Source: Zygnema circumcarinatum (taxonomy: Eukaryota > Streptophyta > Zygnematophyceae > Zygnematales > Zygnemataceae). From it: a stretch of DNA of 42,488 nt. Positions within the stretch are counted from its first letter, which is position 1. Every line of letters begins with the position of its first letter. Below the pieces are notes generated by a model. It saw only the letters and a program-made list of their open reading frames with translations, was not told the origin of the DNA and did no database searches. Position numbers and translations under genes: made by a program. The DNA lies in assembly GCA_037447605.1 (NCBI GenBank), contig CM074815.1:2122783-2165270 (forward strand). Reading direction: 5' to 3'. Shown here piece after piece: positions 1 to 9,979 of this stretch.

Positions 1-71
1 TCTCCCTCGAGTTCCCATTCTCCAAAACCTCCGCTCTCTCACCTTATCCCCCTCTCATTCTCACTACACAC

Positions 72-2278
72 CTTTGCTCCACATCCTCCACACCGCATAG
101 GCACGGCCGCTAGGGCTGACAAAACTTCTGATCCGGCTGCCCGAGCTACGGGACTGTCCATCGCTCCGCTTGTCTTCATTTCGGGCAGCTCTGAAAACTT
201 TCTCATAAATGACCGGTCGATGTGGTCCTGTATTCCCGCCCCACTCCCCTCATCGCTTAGCTCCATCATCGTCACAATTGACTTAAGATCTCAACACATG
301 AGGTCCCTTCAATTCAATTTGTAATAACTTCGAATAAAGTCGACAATTGTTTGAATTTCACCTAGGAAAAGGGCGTCTTTTTTTTTCTTTCTAGAAATTT
401 CAGATAAATTAGGAAGAGATTTAACTTGGAGGAAAAAATTCAAACGAGTAAAAAAAAAAAAAGGGTCAAAAAAGTCAAGAAAGTCACCTTAAGTCCCCAT
501 AAGTAAGCTCCCTCCAGCACTAGCCCTCCTCGAGAAGCAATGGCGTAGTGATTTCCGGTACTGTACTAACCCCCCCCCCCTTCCTTCCCCCCAACTTCTC
601 CCTCACAAACTTTCTCTAATCCAATAAAATCCATCAAGCACAGAGGATAAACTTGAAAACCAAAAACTGAACAAACTGATTGGGTTCCTGATGATTCGGC
701 TCAAACCTAATAAGACTGAGCCATTTCTTTTGGGGTACAAATCGCTTCAAGGGTTTTCCAAGCACAGCTCGACGAAGATTATCTGCTAGTGGAGGGCCCT
801 GCAGCCCCAAATTGCAGAAAATAAGGGTGAAACCTCCCCATTCGTCTGTCTCCGTCTACCCCTTCCTACCACACATCCCTCCTTCTCCCACACACACACT
901 CCTACTCCTCGTCTCCTCTCTCTCCCCTTTTCCCCTCCTCAATATCTCCTAGCCTCCCCCCAGCTTCACACTCACTCCGTCACTCCCTTTCTCTCCCCCC
1001 GTCCTTCTCTCTCTCTCCACCCCCCCTCCACTCGCGCCCTCTCTCTCCCTCTCTCCCCATCCCCTCCCCAGCTCCCTGCCTCTCCTCTTCTACCTTCCTG
1101 CTCTCCCCACCCCCCTCCCCTCCCCCCTTCTCTGTTTTTCTCTAATGCTAGAGCATAGAGAGCCTACACACCACAAAAACTTACTTGGCGCACAGCAATC
1201 ACGCCAGCCCTTTCTCGCGGATGTGAAATAGAGCTGTGGATGTCGCCAACTGCGAACACGTGGCGAGCGCTGATTGACTGGAGCGTTTCATCGACCAATA
1301 TGAATCCAGCAGAATCAAGGGCTAAGCCAGTCTCTTGCAGCCACCTAGCAGCCCCTCCCTGGCCTTCCAAAACAGTCAGCAATTCCATTTCCATGTTATA
1401 ATTCTTGGTTTCTTTGCAAACTGAAAGTTACTTTTCAGGGAGTAAGATTTGTTTACTCTACCAATATCTCTCCCTCCTTTCCCAGCCTTAACCATCCCTT
1501 CTCTCATATTGTTCCTCTTTTTTCCTTCCCTTCTCGGTCCATGCCCAGCTCGTTCCCTTTCCCACCTCTTCCCATCTTCTCTCTCTCTCCCTCTCTCTCT
1601 CTCTCCCTCTCTCTCTCTCTCGCTCTCTCTCTCCCTCTCCCTCCCTCTCCCACTCTCTCTCTCTTTCCACTTCTCCCTCCGTTACAAGCTGACAGACGAG
1701 GGAAAGCTTCCAACCTGAGTACACCACACACACTCGTCGAAGGCTCGTTCAGACCCGTCCTCCAATATGAGTGCGTTTTCCTTCACCTCTCGCACTGCTC
1801 CGTTAGCTACCACTTCCACACCTGCCTCCCACACACCCCCCCTCCCCCCTCCTCCGTTCTTCCTTCCTTTACACTCTCATTCCAAAGTATCTACCACCTC
1901 ACAATTTCAAAACACCCAAGCTTTTCATTAATACTAAGCCCCCCACTAGATTCTAGCCCTTAATCACAATAGCCAGAATGAAGGGAAACCAAAAAGTAAA
2001 ATTCAGAAGGTCGAACAATACCTCTTTCCTTGCAAATCCGTGAAAATATCTTTCCCACTTTTGGAGCATGTGTTGGCAGCAGCCCGCCCCTTGTGTGCAA
2101 ATGGAATGAAATTTTTTTCGGGTCCTGCCCAGCGGCCTGTCCCCTCTCCCCCTCTCTCCCCCTCTCTCCACCTCGTTAGGTTTTGCATGTGACTTTAGCT
2201 TGATCCCTCCAACTTTCGGCTTTCTACAGTTACACAAGATTGACAAAAGTGGCGTCTGGAAGGAGCATGCAGAAATGT

Positions 2279-2348
<70 letters not shown>

Positions 2349-5271
2349 TAGAGAGAGAGAGAGAGAGAAAGAGAAGAGAGAGGGGAGAAGGAGGTACACC
2401 TTCAAGTCGTTTTGTAAGCGATGCTGCATGGCCAGCAATAGCTCCACTCCACCAGCTCCACCACCGACCAACGCCAATCTCATTGGCTGTGCTTAGGGGA
2501 AGGGAGGAAAGGAGGGAGGGAGGGAGAGGGAGAAAGAGAGGGAGAGCGAGAGAGTGAAGGAGAAGGGGGGCCAGAGAGATAAGGAAAACGAAGCGAGGCG
2601 TGAAAAACATTGTGAATGGGAAGGAGAGAAGCAAGAAAGGGTTCAGAGAGGAGGAAAGGGGAGAAAAAAACAGAAGGGCGACTACAACCTGAAGGAGGGA
2701 GAGTAAAGACAGAGGGAAGAGAGACGATGAATAAAAAACATACGAAAGCGCAAGGAATTGTCACAGACGAAAGGGGAGAACGATATGTGAAGGAGGCGAA
2801 TGAGGGAGAGACAGAGATCCACAATAAGGAAAAGAGAGAGTGATGGGGAGGTCGACTGGGAGAGAGAGAGACGGAGGGAACAGCATGGCTGAGAGAGAGG
2901 AGAGAGTGAGAAAGAAGCAGAATATAGAAAGAGAGAGAGAGAACAAGTTCTCCCACCCTCTCTGATGCGAGCAGCCGCTCTCTAATCTGCTTCCAGCGCT
3001 GTGTGAAGGTGTCTATGGGTTTCACGGGAACAGAGAATTCTGTCGCTCCCGCCGCTGCTTGCTGTACGCTCAATTAGTAAAAAAGAGAAAAGAAAAAGAG
3101 GGGATGTATATTAAAGTTTGAATGTAAATGTTCGCACATTTAAGAGTTCCTAGGAGATTCAGGGTGTCAGTATTTCAGGGTAAGCGATATTTAGGGTCTA
3201 AATGATTATAGAAAATCGCGGCAGATCGTGTCTTTGGAGTGTATTAGTGAAATAAGCATCATCTCAGTGAAGTGGGCATCCATTCTGATAAAAAGGATGA
3301 CGAAATATGTACCTTCTTGGGTTAAACAATTACAATGGCAAACAAAAAGTACCCAGAAGAACATGGAAAAAGTGATGGCCTACCAATGGGGTAACCCCAA
3401 TGTCGATGGAGAGAACATCGTACGGAACAGAGGGGCGGCCTTGGAGGTGCACCTTCTTCTCCTGCATGGCCACTTTTATGGTTTCAGGTTTTAAGGTTTT
3501 TTGGTTTCCAGCATCATCTCTAGTTTAGCTGCCAGTTTCATGCACTCCTTACGTGTTTTTTTGCAGTGAGCACCGCCACACAGAGCCACTATAATCAGGG
3601 AATGGATTCCAGCACGACCAAGGAAAAGAAAGCAATGCGAAGAGCAGAGAGAGAGAGAGAGGCAGGAGGAGAAAGGCATAGTGAGAGAGGAAAGTTTGTG
3701 CGGAAAGGCCCGACGTTGCAGCTTCGACGAGAAACCGGAAACCAAACTGTAGATGCTTTAGTCTAATCAAAATGTAAGAGTGAGATAAAGTGAGACACAC
3801 GGAGAAGGGAGAAAGGAAGGAAGAGATTTTACAGAAGAGAGTTCACCTTTAAGTCGATTCCGGTGGCGGAGCAATGAATAAAACGAGCGTTGGCAAAGCG
3901 TGCTAAGGGGCGAAGGTCAATATGACACTCATCGTAGCTGTAATGCCCTGCCCCTTCCCATGGTTTTTCTGAGATATTCCGCGTTTATAAAGAGAAACTG
4001 TTGAAATCGCAAAAAAAATACTCGTATAAGATGAATGTTAGGACCCAGATATTGCGAAGATAATAGTTTAGTTCTGCTAACAATCAACTGAAACTTATAG
4101 GATGTGGACATCCACTAAAGGACGTGGTCCTCGAAATGCAAGTCTGCGTCCTTGACCACCCTTTACATGAATGTTGAAAGCCAGAGCATAGAAGGCTAAG
4201 GCGCAAGTAGCACAAGTCAATAGGTGAATGTTTTTGTTCAGCGTGTTCGTGAGACGGCCTCTTGCCTTGTAAAGCGGGGGGAAAGGTATGAAGGGCTGAA
4301 GGACTTCTTAAAGGTTTAATGTTTTGGAGGTTTTTGAGGTTTCTGAGATTCCAAGAATTCAAAAACAACTAAAGAGAAGAAAAGTTAATTATGTGTTCAC
4401 CTGCGACGTATCCCGGCAGCATTCCACTGTAGGGGGTTTGCACATCTCTTGCAATAAGCGTAATGCGAACGCCCGGAACTGGATACATGCCGAAATTCTT
4501 AAGAACAATCGTATGGCTAAAATACGTGCAAGGCAGACAAATCGAAGGGGAGAGAGAGAGAGAGAAAGAGCTTAGTCTTGAGCGTTCGCAGAATAAACAG
4601 CAGATCTTTAGAAATCGTGACAGCTGCCCATGCCCTGTTTTTTGCCTTTTCCTTTTGCCATGTTTTGCATTTCCTTTTTTTTTTTTTTTTTTAAATCAAT
4701 TAGTTGTTTCTGTCGCATCCGAACTCGTGTCTGAAGCCAAATTTCTGTTGGCAGCAAATGATTTCTCTTACTCTCTCTCTTTCCCACTCTCTCACACTCT
4801 CCCGCTCCTTCTCCCTCTCTCCCCCACCGTCTCCCTCTCCCTCTCTCGCGCGCTCTCTCTCTCTCTCTCTCCCTCTCTCTCTCGCACTCTCCGACAACCA
4901 AGAGTGTCTGCCTCATATCAACCATTCTCCCATCTCTTGAACAAATCTGCAGATAAAGCTGAAGGCGGGATGCACCTATGGCCTCCACCAACAAGAACGA
5001 TGTCCTTCACTGTGACGTCACCAGCTCCAGGGCCCATGGCTGCCAAGAGTCGCCCGGATGCTTTCAAAGTCGTCCTTTTCCTGTTGGATAGTAAGGTCCA
5101 GAGTACTGTTCCTTCAGCATGCAGCTCGGGATCTGCTGACCAGAATGTGGAGTTAAAAGCGCAGTTAAACTGCGGAACAAGTGCTTGACGCTTGTCCGGA
5201 TATTCCTTTCTGTAAAGGATGGCATGGGCGCTTGCAGCGACTGGTTTGAAGGCTAATGCGAGTGAGGTCAT
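72..5271 (-). CDS. selD: NDH-2-like FAD oxidoreductase fused to selenide,water dikinase (SelD); 3' part beyond the left edge
   Basis: Twelve exons can be placed: 5271-4976, 4516-4401, 3947-3847, 3461-3384, 3061-2957, 2486-2400, 2124-2022, 1821-1715, 1358-1185, 798-707, 560-488 and 227-72. They join in one frame to 496 residues. Residues 1-85 look like an organelle transit peptide. An NADH-dehydrogenase-like flavoprotein follows, with VLVGGGHSH (about 92-100, FAD site), [23 protein letters not shown] (about 236-245, NADH site) and FAVGDI (about 366-371, second FAD motif). The last exon carries [17 protein letters not shown] and RCGGCGAK, the start of a SelD domain; the equivalent of the E. coli SelD catalytic Cys is Cys493, with Lys496. 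This oxidoreductase-SelD fusion is known from cyanobacteria and algae. SelD makes selenophosphate; the partner domain's role is unclear. The rest of SelD lies beyond base 1. The exon 4 donor is the least certain boundary. Confidence 0.88.
1560..1680. repeat. CT microsatellite in intron 8 of the SelD fusion gene
   Basis: Almost pure CT with CCCT interruptions on the plus strand, so GA on the gene's own strand. It lies in the intron between the exons ending at 1715 and starting at 1358. Long open frames across it encode only Ser/Leu/Pro or Arg/Glu repeats and are not genes. Confidence 0.9.
2276..2390. repeat. GA microsatellite in intron 6 of the SelD fusion gene
   Basis: A nearly uninterrupted (GA)n tract with scattered AAAG variants. 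It starts 10 bases after the exon 6 donor on the minus strand, where it reads as a CT tract. Confidence 0.9.
2500..2945. repeat. Purine-rich intron 5 of the SelD fusion gene
   Basis: About 450 bases of GA/GGGA-rich sequence fill the intron between the exons ending at 2957 and starting at 2486. It is pyrimidine-rich on the coding strand. No coding or RNA signal seen. Confidence 0.8.
4750..4893. repeat. CT microsatellite in intron 1 of the SelD fusion gene
   Basis: CT/CCCT tract in the first intron, which runs from 4975 down to 4517. A short GA tract at 4548-4570 lies near the acceptor side of the same intron. Confidence 0.85.
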
Positions 5272-6890
5272 AGGTATAAATTACGACTGAAATTTTAGTG
5301 ACATTAGGTGAAGTCAAGATTGAAGCCACATTCCCTTTGTTTGTTTATCAGTGCCAGCCTCTGCTCTGTGCTGAGGGTGCGCTGCGCGGCGGTCCCGCTC
5401 CCACGCTCGTGCGCAAATCATGAAGCTCCTGGGACGGGAGGAAGTGACGTCACAAAGTGCGCGTGGTTGGGCTTCTGCATCACGGTAACCGTAAGCACAT
5501 GCGAAAAGGAATATACGAATCGATACGAGTACTGTACAGGAATCTGCGAACCAAATCCACTTTCCATTTTCCACGGATCGAGAAACTTGTTCAGCAATAG
5601 CTGCTCGTGTTCATGCCCTTTTCAAGCATCTCAGAAGGGTCCCATTCCATGAAAAGGAAAAGAAAAGCGAAAGGAAAAGTGAGAGATGAGAAAGCATTCC
5701 TCTCATGTGGTGATCGGAAGGATGTGCCATTGATCTCAAGATGGCGATGACGCCATCAAATGTAACATGGACAACATCAGCATGGGGAAGGAACCACGAG
5801 GATCTGGTCACAAAGAAACTAAGGAGAAAAGGAAAAAGCTAGGAGCGGAAAGATACGCCTCGGCTCAACAACGCTTCAAGGCCTCCCCTAGGCAACCGGG
5901 TGATCACTTTTTAAAGTGCCTCCGCTTAACCATGTTGAGCTTCAGCTTACATAAGGCAGCATGCCCGTACCCAACAGGGGGTTCCAATCTTAGATTTTGA
6001 GATACATATTCGATATCAGAACCCATATTGTTTCTGCCTTTGATGTCCAGTGAAAAAGTATGACCTTCGATGTCCATTCTACGGGCTTCTTCTCAGATTG
6101 AGACCTCCTAACGAAGCCTTTTTACGTAACATCATTTGGTTTTTATATGTCTACTACTCGGTCAGCCACGCAGCGCCTCGCCTAAATGATTTTGAAAGAG
6201 AATTGCATTTGAAGGCCATAGAAGTATTTGTTGATCAAGCATGGATTAGGGTTAATATTCATTCACAAACGAGTCGAGCAAGGTGTCATTTACCATTGCA
6301 GCAACACAGTCTGAACAAAAGCGAATCTGTACATCTATACAAGATTCGAAGAAATTGGAACACGAGCATCCATATGAACAGGTTCTAAAGTGTTTCAACT
6401 ACTCCCCTGTGCGAAATCAGCTACTCTATTCACTAAACGAGCTCTTCAATTGCTCCATGGCAGAGGCATGATGAGGACTGAACCTAGCCAAGAGCTCTTA
6501 TCCCAATCTCCCGCCACCCCCTTTTCCATCCTTGTTACTATCCTCCATAAAGACCATCAACCCCTCCAGCTTACTGCACAGTACCCATACAATCATCTGC
6601 AATGAAAACTTACACGGCATTCCAGCCTTGACACCACCCACTTCCAACAACATTGAGGACCCATCGTGCTCGCCAAACCCAGCATCCACAGGGAACTTCC
6701 TGATCGAACGGAACCATCATCCGCTGCAAGAAATCACATCCACCACAAATATACCTGCACAATTGATTTCGATCACCGTTTGAAGCTCTTGCAAGTACTT
6801 CTTCATCAAAGTGTTGCCGACTCCTTGCAGCTACAAAGGTGCATGAAAGACAACCCGCTCATCCAAAAAAGGGAGCAAGCTTGAATAAAC
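5272..6890. other. Intergenic: promoter side of the SelD fusion gene and 3' flank of the DUF1644 gene
   Basis: About 1.6 kb without a supportable gene. It must hold the promoter and 5' leader of the minus-strand SelD fusion gene (ATG at 5271) and the 3' untranslated region of the DUF1644 gene (stop at 6891). Short open frames on both strands have ordinary composition but no recognisable motif or splice support. One copy of the dispersed repeat lies at 5724-5880. Confidence 0.6.
5724..5880 (+). repeat. Dispersed repeat, copy A
   Basis: This stretch is similar over about 150 bases to 18012-18220 and, for its first 100 bases, to 28936-29036, all in the same orientation. Shared landmarks are TTGATCTCA, a small hairpin (GATGGCG, loop, CGCCATC), ATGGACAA, CAGCATGGGGAA, GAACCACGAGG and, in copies A and B, GAGCGGAAA. 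It is probably a short non-autonomous transposable element or a fragment of one. No terminal repeats or target-site duplication could be assigned by eye. Confidence 0.7.
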
Positions 6891-8462
6891 TCAGTGATGG
6901 TGGCTCGCTGGACTTCCTCCTCCACCATTCTGCTCTCGATTTAATCTCCGTCGAATGGCTTCCCGCTGCTCAAAAATCTCTGAAACCATCCTCTGCCGCT
7001 GCTGTTCCATTGGATCTGCCTGCCGCCCACCTCTAGTGAGAAACTCAGGATGCCTCCCCTGGGACCCCGGAATATCCCCCCATCGGCTGCGAGGCCGGAT
7101 TGGGTTATCTGTCGGATCCCCTGAAGGCATTGCTCCCCCCAGAGGAACAGGTGGCAGCACAGGAAAGACCGGCGGGGAACGCTGGCTCGAGTTTGAGTTT
7201 GAATTAGGATTCGGGGGAAGCCGGCCACTCCTTATAGCAAAGGCTCCTCTCCTTCTGGTAGGAGGGCCTATGCCCAACCCCCAACTGATTCCCCGGCGCT
7301 GATGGCTCGGGCCTGACGCCAGCTGGCTCATGATTTCCATAATTGGAAACAAAAAATCCAAGTCTGTCACTGCATGTAATCCCTCGCTGTCGCTGCCATC
7401 CATAGCTTCTGCGTCATCATCGTTGTTATCTTCAATCATATAGTCACCCAGAATTCTTGCGCCTGGCATCGCTGCTTGAATACTTGACAACACATCATCG
7501 GTGTCTTGTTGCCTCTGCAACCTCTGCCACTCTTCGACTCGTTCCGGATTCGCCTCCTGCGGGCGGGCTGAGGGGTGCACGTCGCGAGCATGGCTCCGCA
7601 GCATCCCATATGCGCCGGAAAAGTTGCAAGTCTCCTGCGAACAAGACCGAATTTTCAAGTCCAGATACGCGCGGACATCCTTCACTACCCTCCACCCGAA
7701 GACTGCGCTTCGGCAAAGGGGGCAGAGGAGCCCGCACTCTGCCTGCACAACTGCTTCACCTTTCGCCTTAAACGCCGCCAAAAGAGCCTTTCCATTTGCA
7801 TCTTCATCAGCTTCTCCCTGCTCTTTTTGGCTCAAATCTTCTCCTCCTTCTCCTTCGACTCGCTCAGGGTTAGAGGGGACAGCGAGCACGCGGCCTCCGT
7901 TTCCGGCTTCGTTATTCCCCGGCCGCCATGGAAACCTTTCTTCACCTCCAGTTCCGTTCTGTGTTGTAGACGACACATGTATTCCCACTCCTCTTCGCAT
8001 ATGTGCCAAGGGAAGCAGTCCTATCGCGTTAACTTCCCTATGGCTACCTTCACTCGTGAGCACAAGCACTCGTCGCCGAGCACCGCCACCATCTCCTCCA
8101 GAATTAGGGTTAGAAACTTGGTTGCCTGCTGCTGTTGCAGGAGTCGGAGTTGCAGACGGCCACCGTCGTGTCCTGCGGAACTGATCAAGGCAATTCGAGT
8201 GGCGATGACTGGTGTCGCACATGAAGGGCTGACACCCTTTCTCGTGCTGACTGCATATCAATAGCACGGCGTTGTGAGGAAATTCCATGCAAATAGGGCA
8301 GTTTATCTCATCCCACTGCTTTTGCAAGGAATTCTGAGGACTGCGCAACCGTTTTCGGCTTTGCTGCGACCTCTGAGACTGTTTGCTTTCATGTGATCTG
8401 CTCTCCGAGCCACCGCGCCGATTCAAAACACTAGGGTTTGCCTTCCTGTCTTCCTTCGCCAT
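6891..8462 (-). CDS. DUF1644 split-RING zinc-finger protein, putative E3 ubiquitin ligase
   Basis: A single-exon gene of 523 residues. After a basic Ser/Gln/Arg-rich start, residues 54-93 hold the first zinc-binding half: INCPICMEFPHNAVLLIC, then MCDTSHRHSNCLDQFRR. The second half starts near residue 243 with LLCPLCRSAVFGW and ends with a C/H-rich segment containing CNFSGAYGMLRSHARDVHPS. This pairing is diagnostic of the plant DUF1644 family, some members of which have been linked to ubiquitin ligase activity and salt/ABA responses. About 150 low-complexity residues separate the halves. An acidic patch (DNNDDDAEAMDGSDSEG) and an Arg/Pro/Gly-rich tail follow. The ATG at 8462 is followed by a continuous frame to the stop. 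It is transcribed away from the TPS gene, with 1.5 kb between the start codons. Ligase activity is inferred. Confidence 0.9.
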   Translation of the reverse strand: MAKEDRKANPSVLNRRGGSESRSHESKQSQRSQQSRKRLRSPQNSLQKQWDEINCPICMEFPHNAVLLICSQHEKGCQPFMCDTSHRHSNCLDQFRRTRRWPSATPTPATAAGNQVSNPNSGGDGGGARRRVLVLTSEGSHREVNAIGLLPLAHMRRGVGIHVSSTTQNGTGGEERFPWRPGNNEAGNGGRVLAVPSNPERVEGEGGEDLSQKEQGEADEDANGKALLAAFKAKGEAVVQAECGLLCPLCRSAVFGWRVVKDVRAYLDLKIRSCSQETCNFSGAYGMLRSHARDVHPSARPQEANPERVEEWQRLQRQQDTDDVLSSIQAAMPGARILGDYMIEDNNDDDAEAMDGSDSEGLHAVTDLDFLFPIMEIMSQLASGPSHQRRGISWGLGIGPPTRRRGAFAIRSGRLPPNPNSNSNSSQRSPPVFPVLPPVPLGGAMPSGDPTDNPIRPRSRWGDIPGSQGRHPEFLTRGGRQADPMEQQRQRMVSEIFEQREAIRRRLNREQNGGGGSPASHHH

Positions 8463-9979
8463 TCTGATGCCTCAGTCGGCCCTTCAAAATAAACGATTCA
8501 AAAAAAAAAAAACAGGGGAACAAGAAAAAGCGCACGGAACTTGATATGTATTGTATTCACAGAATATGTCCTTCAAAAAAATATCTGCGTCAATCCTGCA
8601 CTTGTATAGACGTGTCGCCTGCTGCAAGTATGCAGACCCTGGGACGCTGCTTCCAGCAAGACAGCCAGCCTGAAGGTGCGGCCCAGAGCGGCCCTGGAGC
8701 AGGTGGGCCCAGGAGCCAGCCGGTCCCAGTGTGAAGGACTGGTCTTCTACAGAGGTCGTCGTTGTAATATGAACAGGACGACTGCCTGAACCAGATCATG
8801 ACAATTCCAGTGACGTTTTCACAGTGTGAACGCGGCAACGACGTGATTTCCTTTGTGTGAATGGCAAGTTTGATTCGACGGTGAATAAACGTTCTATGCT
8901 GAACTGTTGCAAACTGGCTACGGAACGGTAGCGAAGATGGAATGGGTAGCAACTTAACCATGAAAACAAAATGCGTGACTAACTAATCTGCGCAAGAGAT
9001 GCCTAACTTCTTGTACCTAGCTAGCTACTCTTGGCGAGATCTTAGTCATTAATTGTTGTTAATCATGATGACTAAACTAGCCATCGTGGCAAAGTACAAC
9101 CATTTGACTTTTGCCAACGAGCTTTGCACATTTCCGACCGGTTACTACGTCAGACCGGTTGTCCATGACATCACTTTCCGTACTGTAGCTTGGATCGAGC
9201 GGGACGCTTGTCGAGCTCCAGACCGTCCGATTGGATCGCGTTTCCAAAGGACGGTCAGGATCGTTGGCTTCTCCGGTCAGTGCTGTGGCGTCGGTCGGTT
9301 CTGGTCGCGGTCGACGTCGCTCCCGAGGGTTCGTCCTAAAATATAAATGTGTAGAAAACTTGCAACCGTCCAATCGTCCGCCAATAACCGGCCTCAAACG
9401 CGGCCTCTCATTGGCTGTAATCCTTTCTTTTCCTGCCCGAATTCCCTTTCCCAGACATGTCCCCGGCAAAAAGAATTTCCCCGTCTGGAATTTGGATAAA
9501 GCGCGTTTCCGGGCGGGCCCTGTCGTCCCGCCCCGGCCCGCCCTCGCAGGCGCTGGTGCGTGCGCCACGTGGCGCGCACGCCCGCGCCGGGCTGCCGCGC
9601 TGGCCGCCCGGCCCTGCCCGGCCCGGCCCTGATCCGCGCCGCGCTCACCGCCAATCGTGCCCGCCCCTCGCACGTGCGAGGCCTCAAGCATCTGCTCTCC
9701 CTCCCTCTCCTTGCAGCAGCTCCCTCTCCCTCTCTCTCTTCCTCCTTCCGCTCGTGCAGCAGCTGCCTCTCCCTCTCCCTCTCCTTCGTCCTCTCTTGCA
9801 GCAGCTGCCCCTTCGTCCTCTCTTGCAGCAGCTCCCCCTCCTTCCTCTCTCGCAGCAGCTCCCTCTCCCTCTCCCTCTCCTTCTCCCCATCCCCACTCCC
9901 TCTGACGCGCATGCCCTGCTAGAGCGGGCGGGCGGCCCTGAGCGAGCGAGCTGAGCGGGGAAGGGAGGGAGGGGGCGCC
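8463..9979. promoter_or_regulatory. Divergent promoter region between DUF1644 and TPS genes
   Basis: The two start codons (8462 minus, 9980 plus) are 1.5 kb apart and point away from each other. The left part is AT-balanced. From about 9490 the sequence becomes strongly GC-rich, with a CCACGTGG at 9567-9574, and passes into a pyrimidine-rich leader before the TPS start. An open frame on the minus strand at 8590-8961 (123 codons) has no recognisable motif and is not called. TATA position and transcription start sites cannot be fixed by eye. Confidence 0.6.
9713..9905 (+). repeat. Pyrimidine-rich leader repeat with five GCAGCAGCT cores
   Basis: GCAGCAGCT recurs at 9713, 9756, 9798, 9825 and 9852, spaced 43, 42, 27 and 27 bases and separated by CT/CCCT runs and TCGTCCTCTC. 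It lies just upstream of the TPS start codon, probably within its 5' leader, where a CU-rich structured leader could affect translation. Confidence 0.65.

Noticed and set aside
3228-3494. Plus-strand open frame of 88 codons
   Set aside because: It is antisense to exon 4 of the SelD fusion gene and has no motif or splice support of its own.
8590-8961. 123-codon minus-strand open frame upstream of the DUF1644 gene
   Set aside because: No motif or homologue recognised and no splice link to the DUF1644 start; it is more likely leader or promoter sequence.
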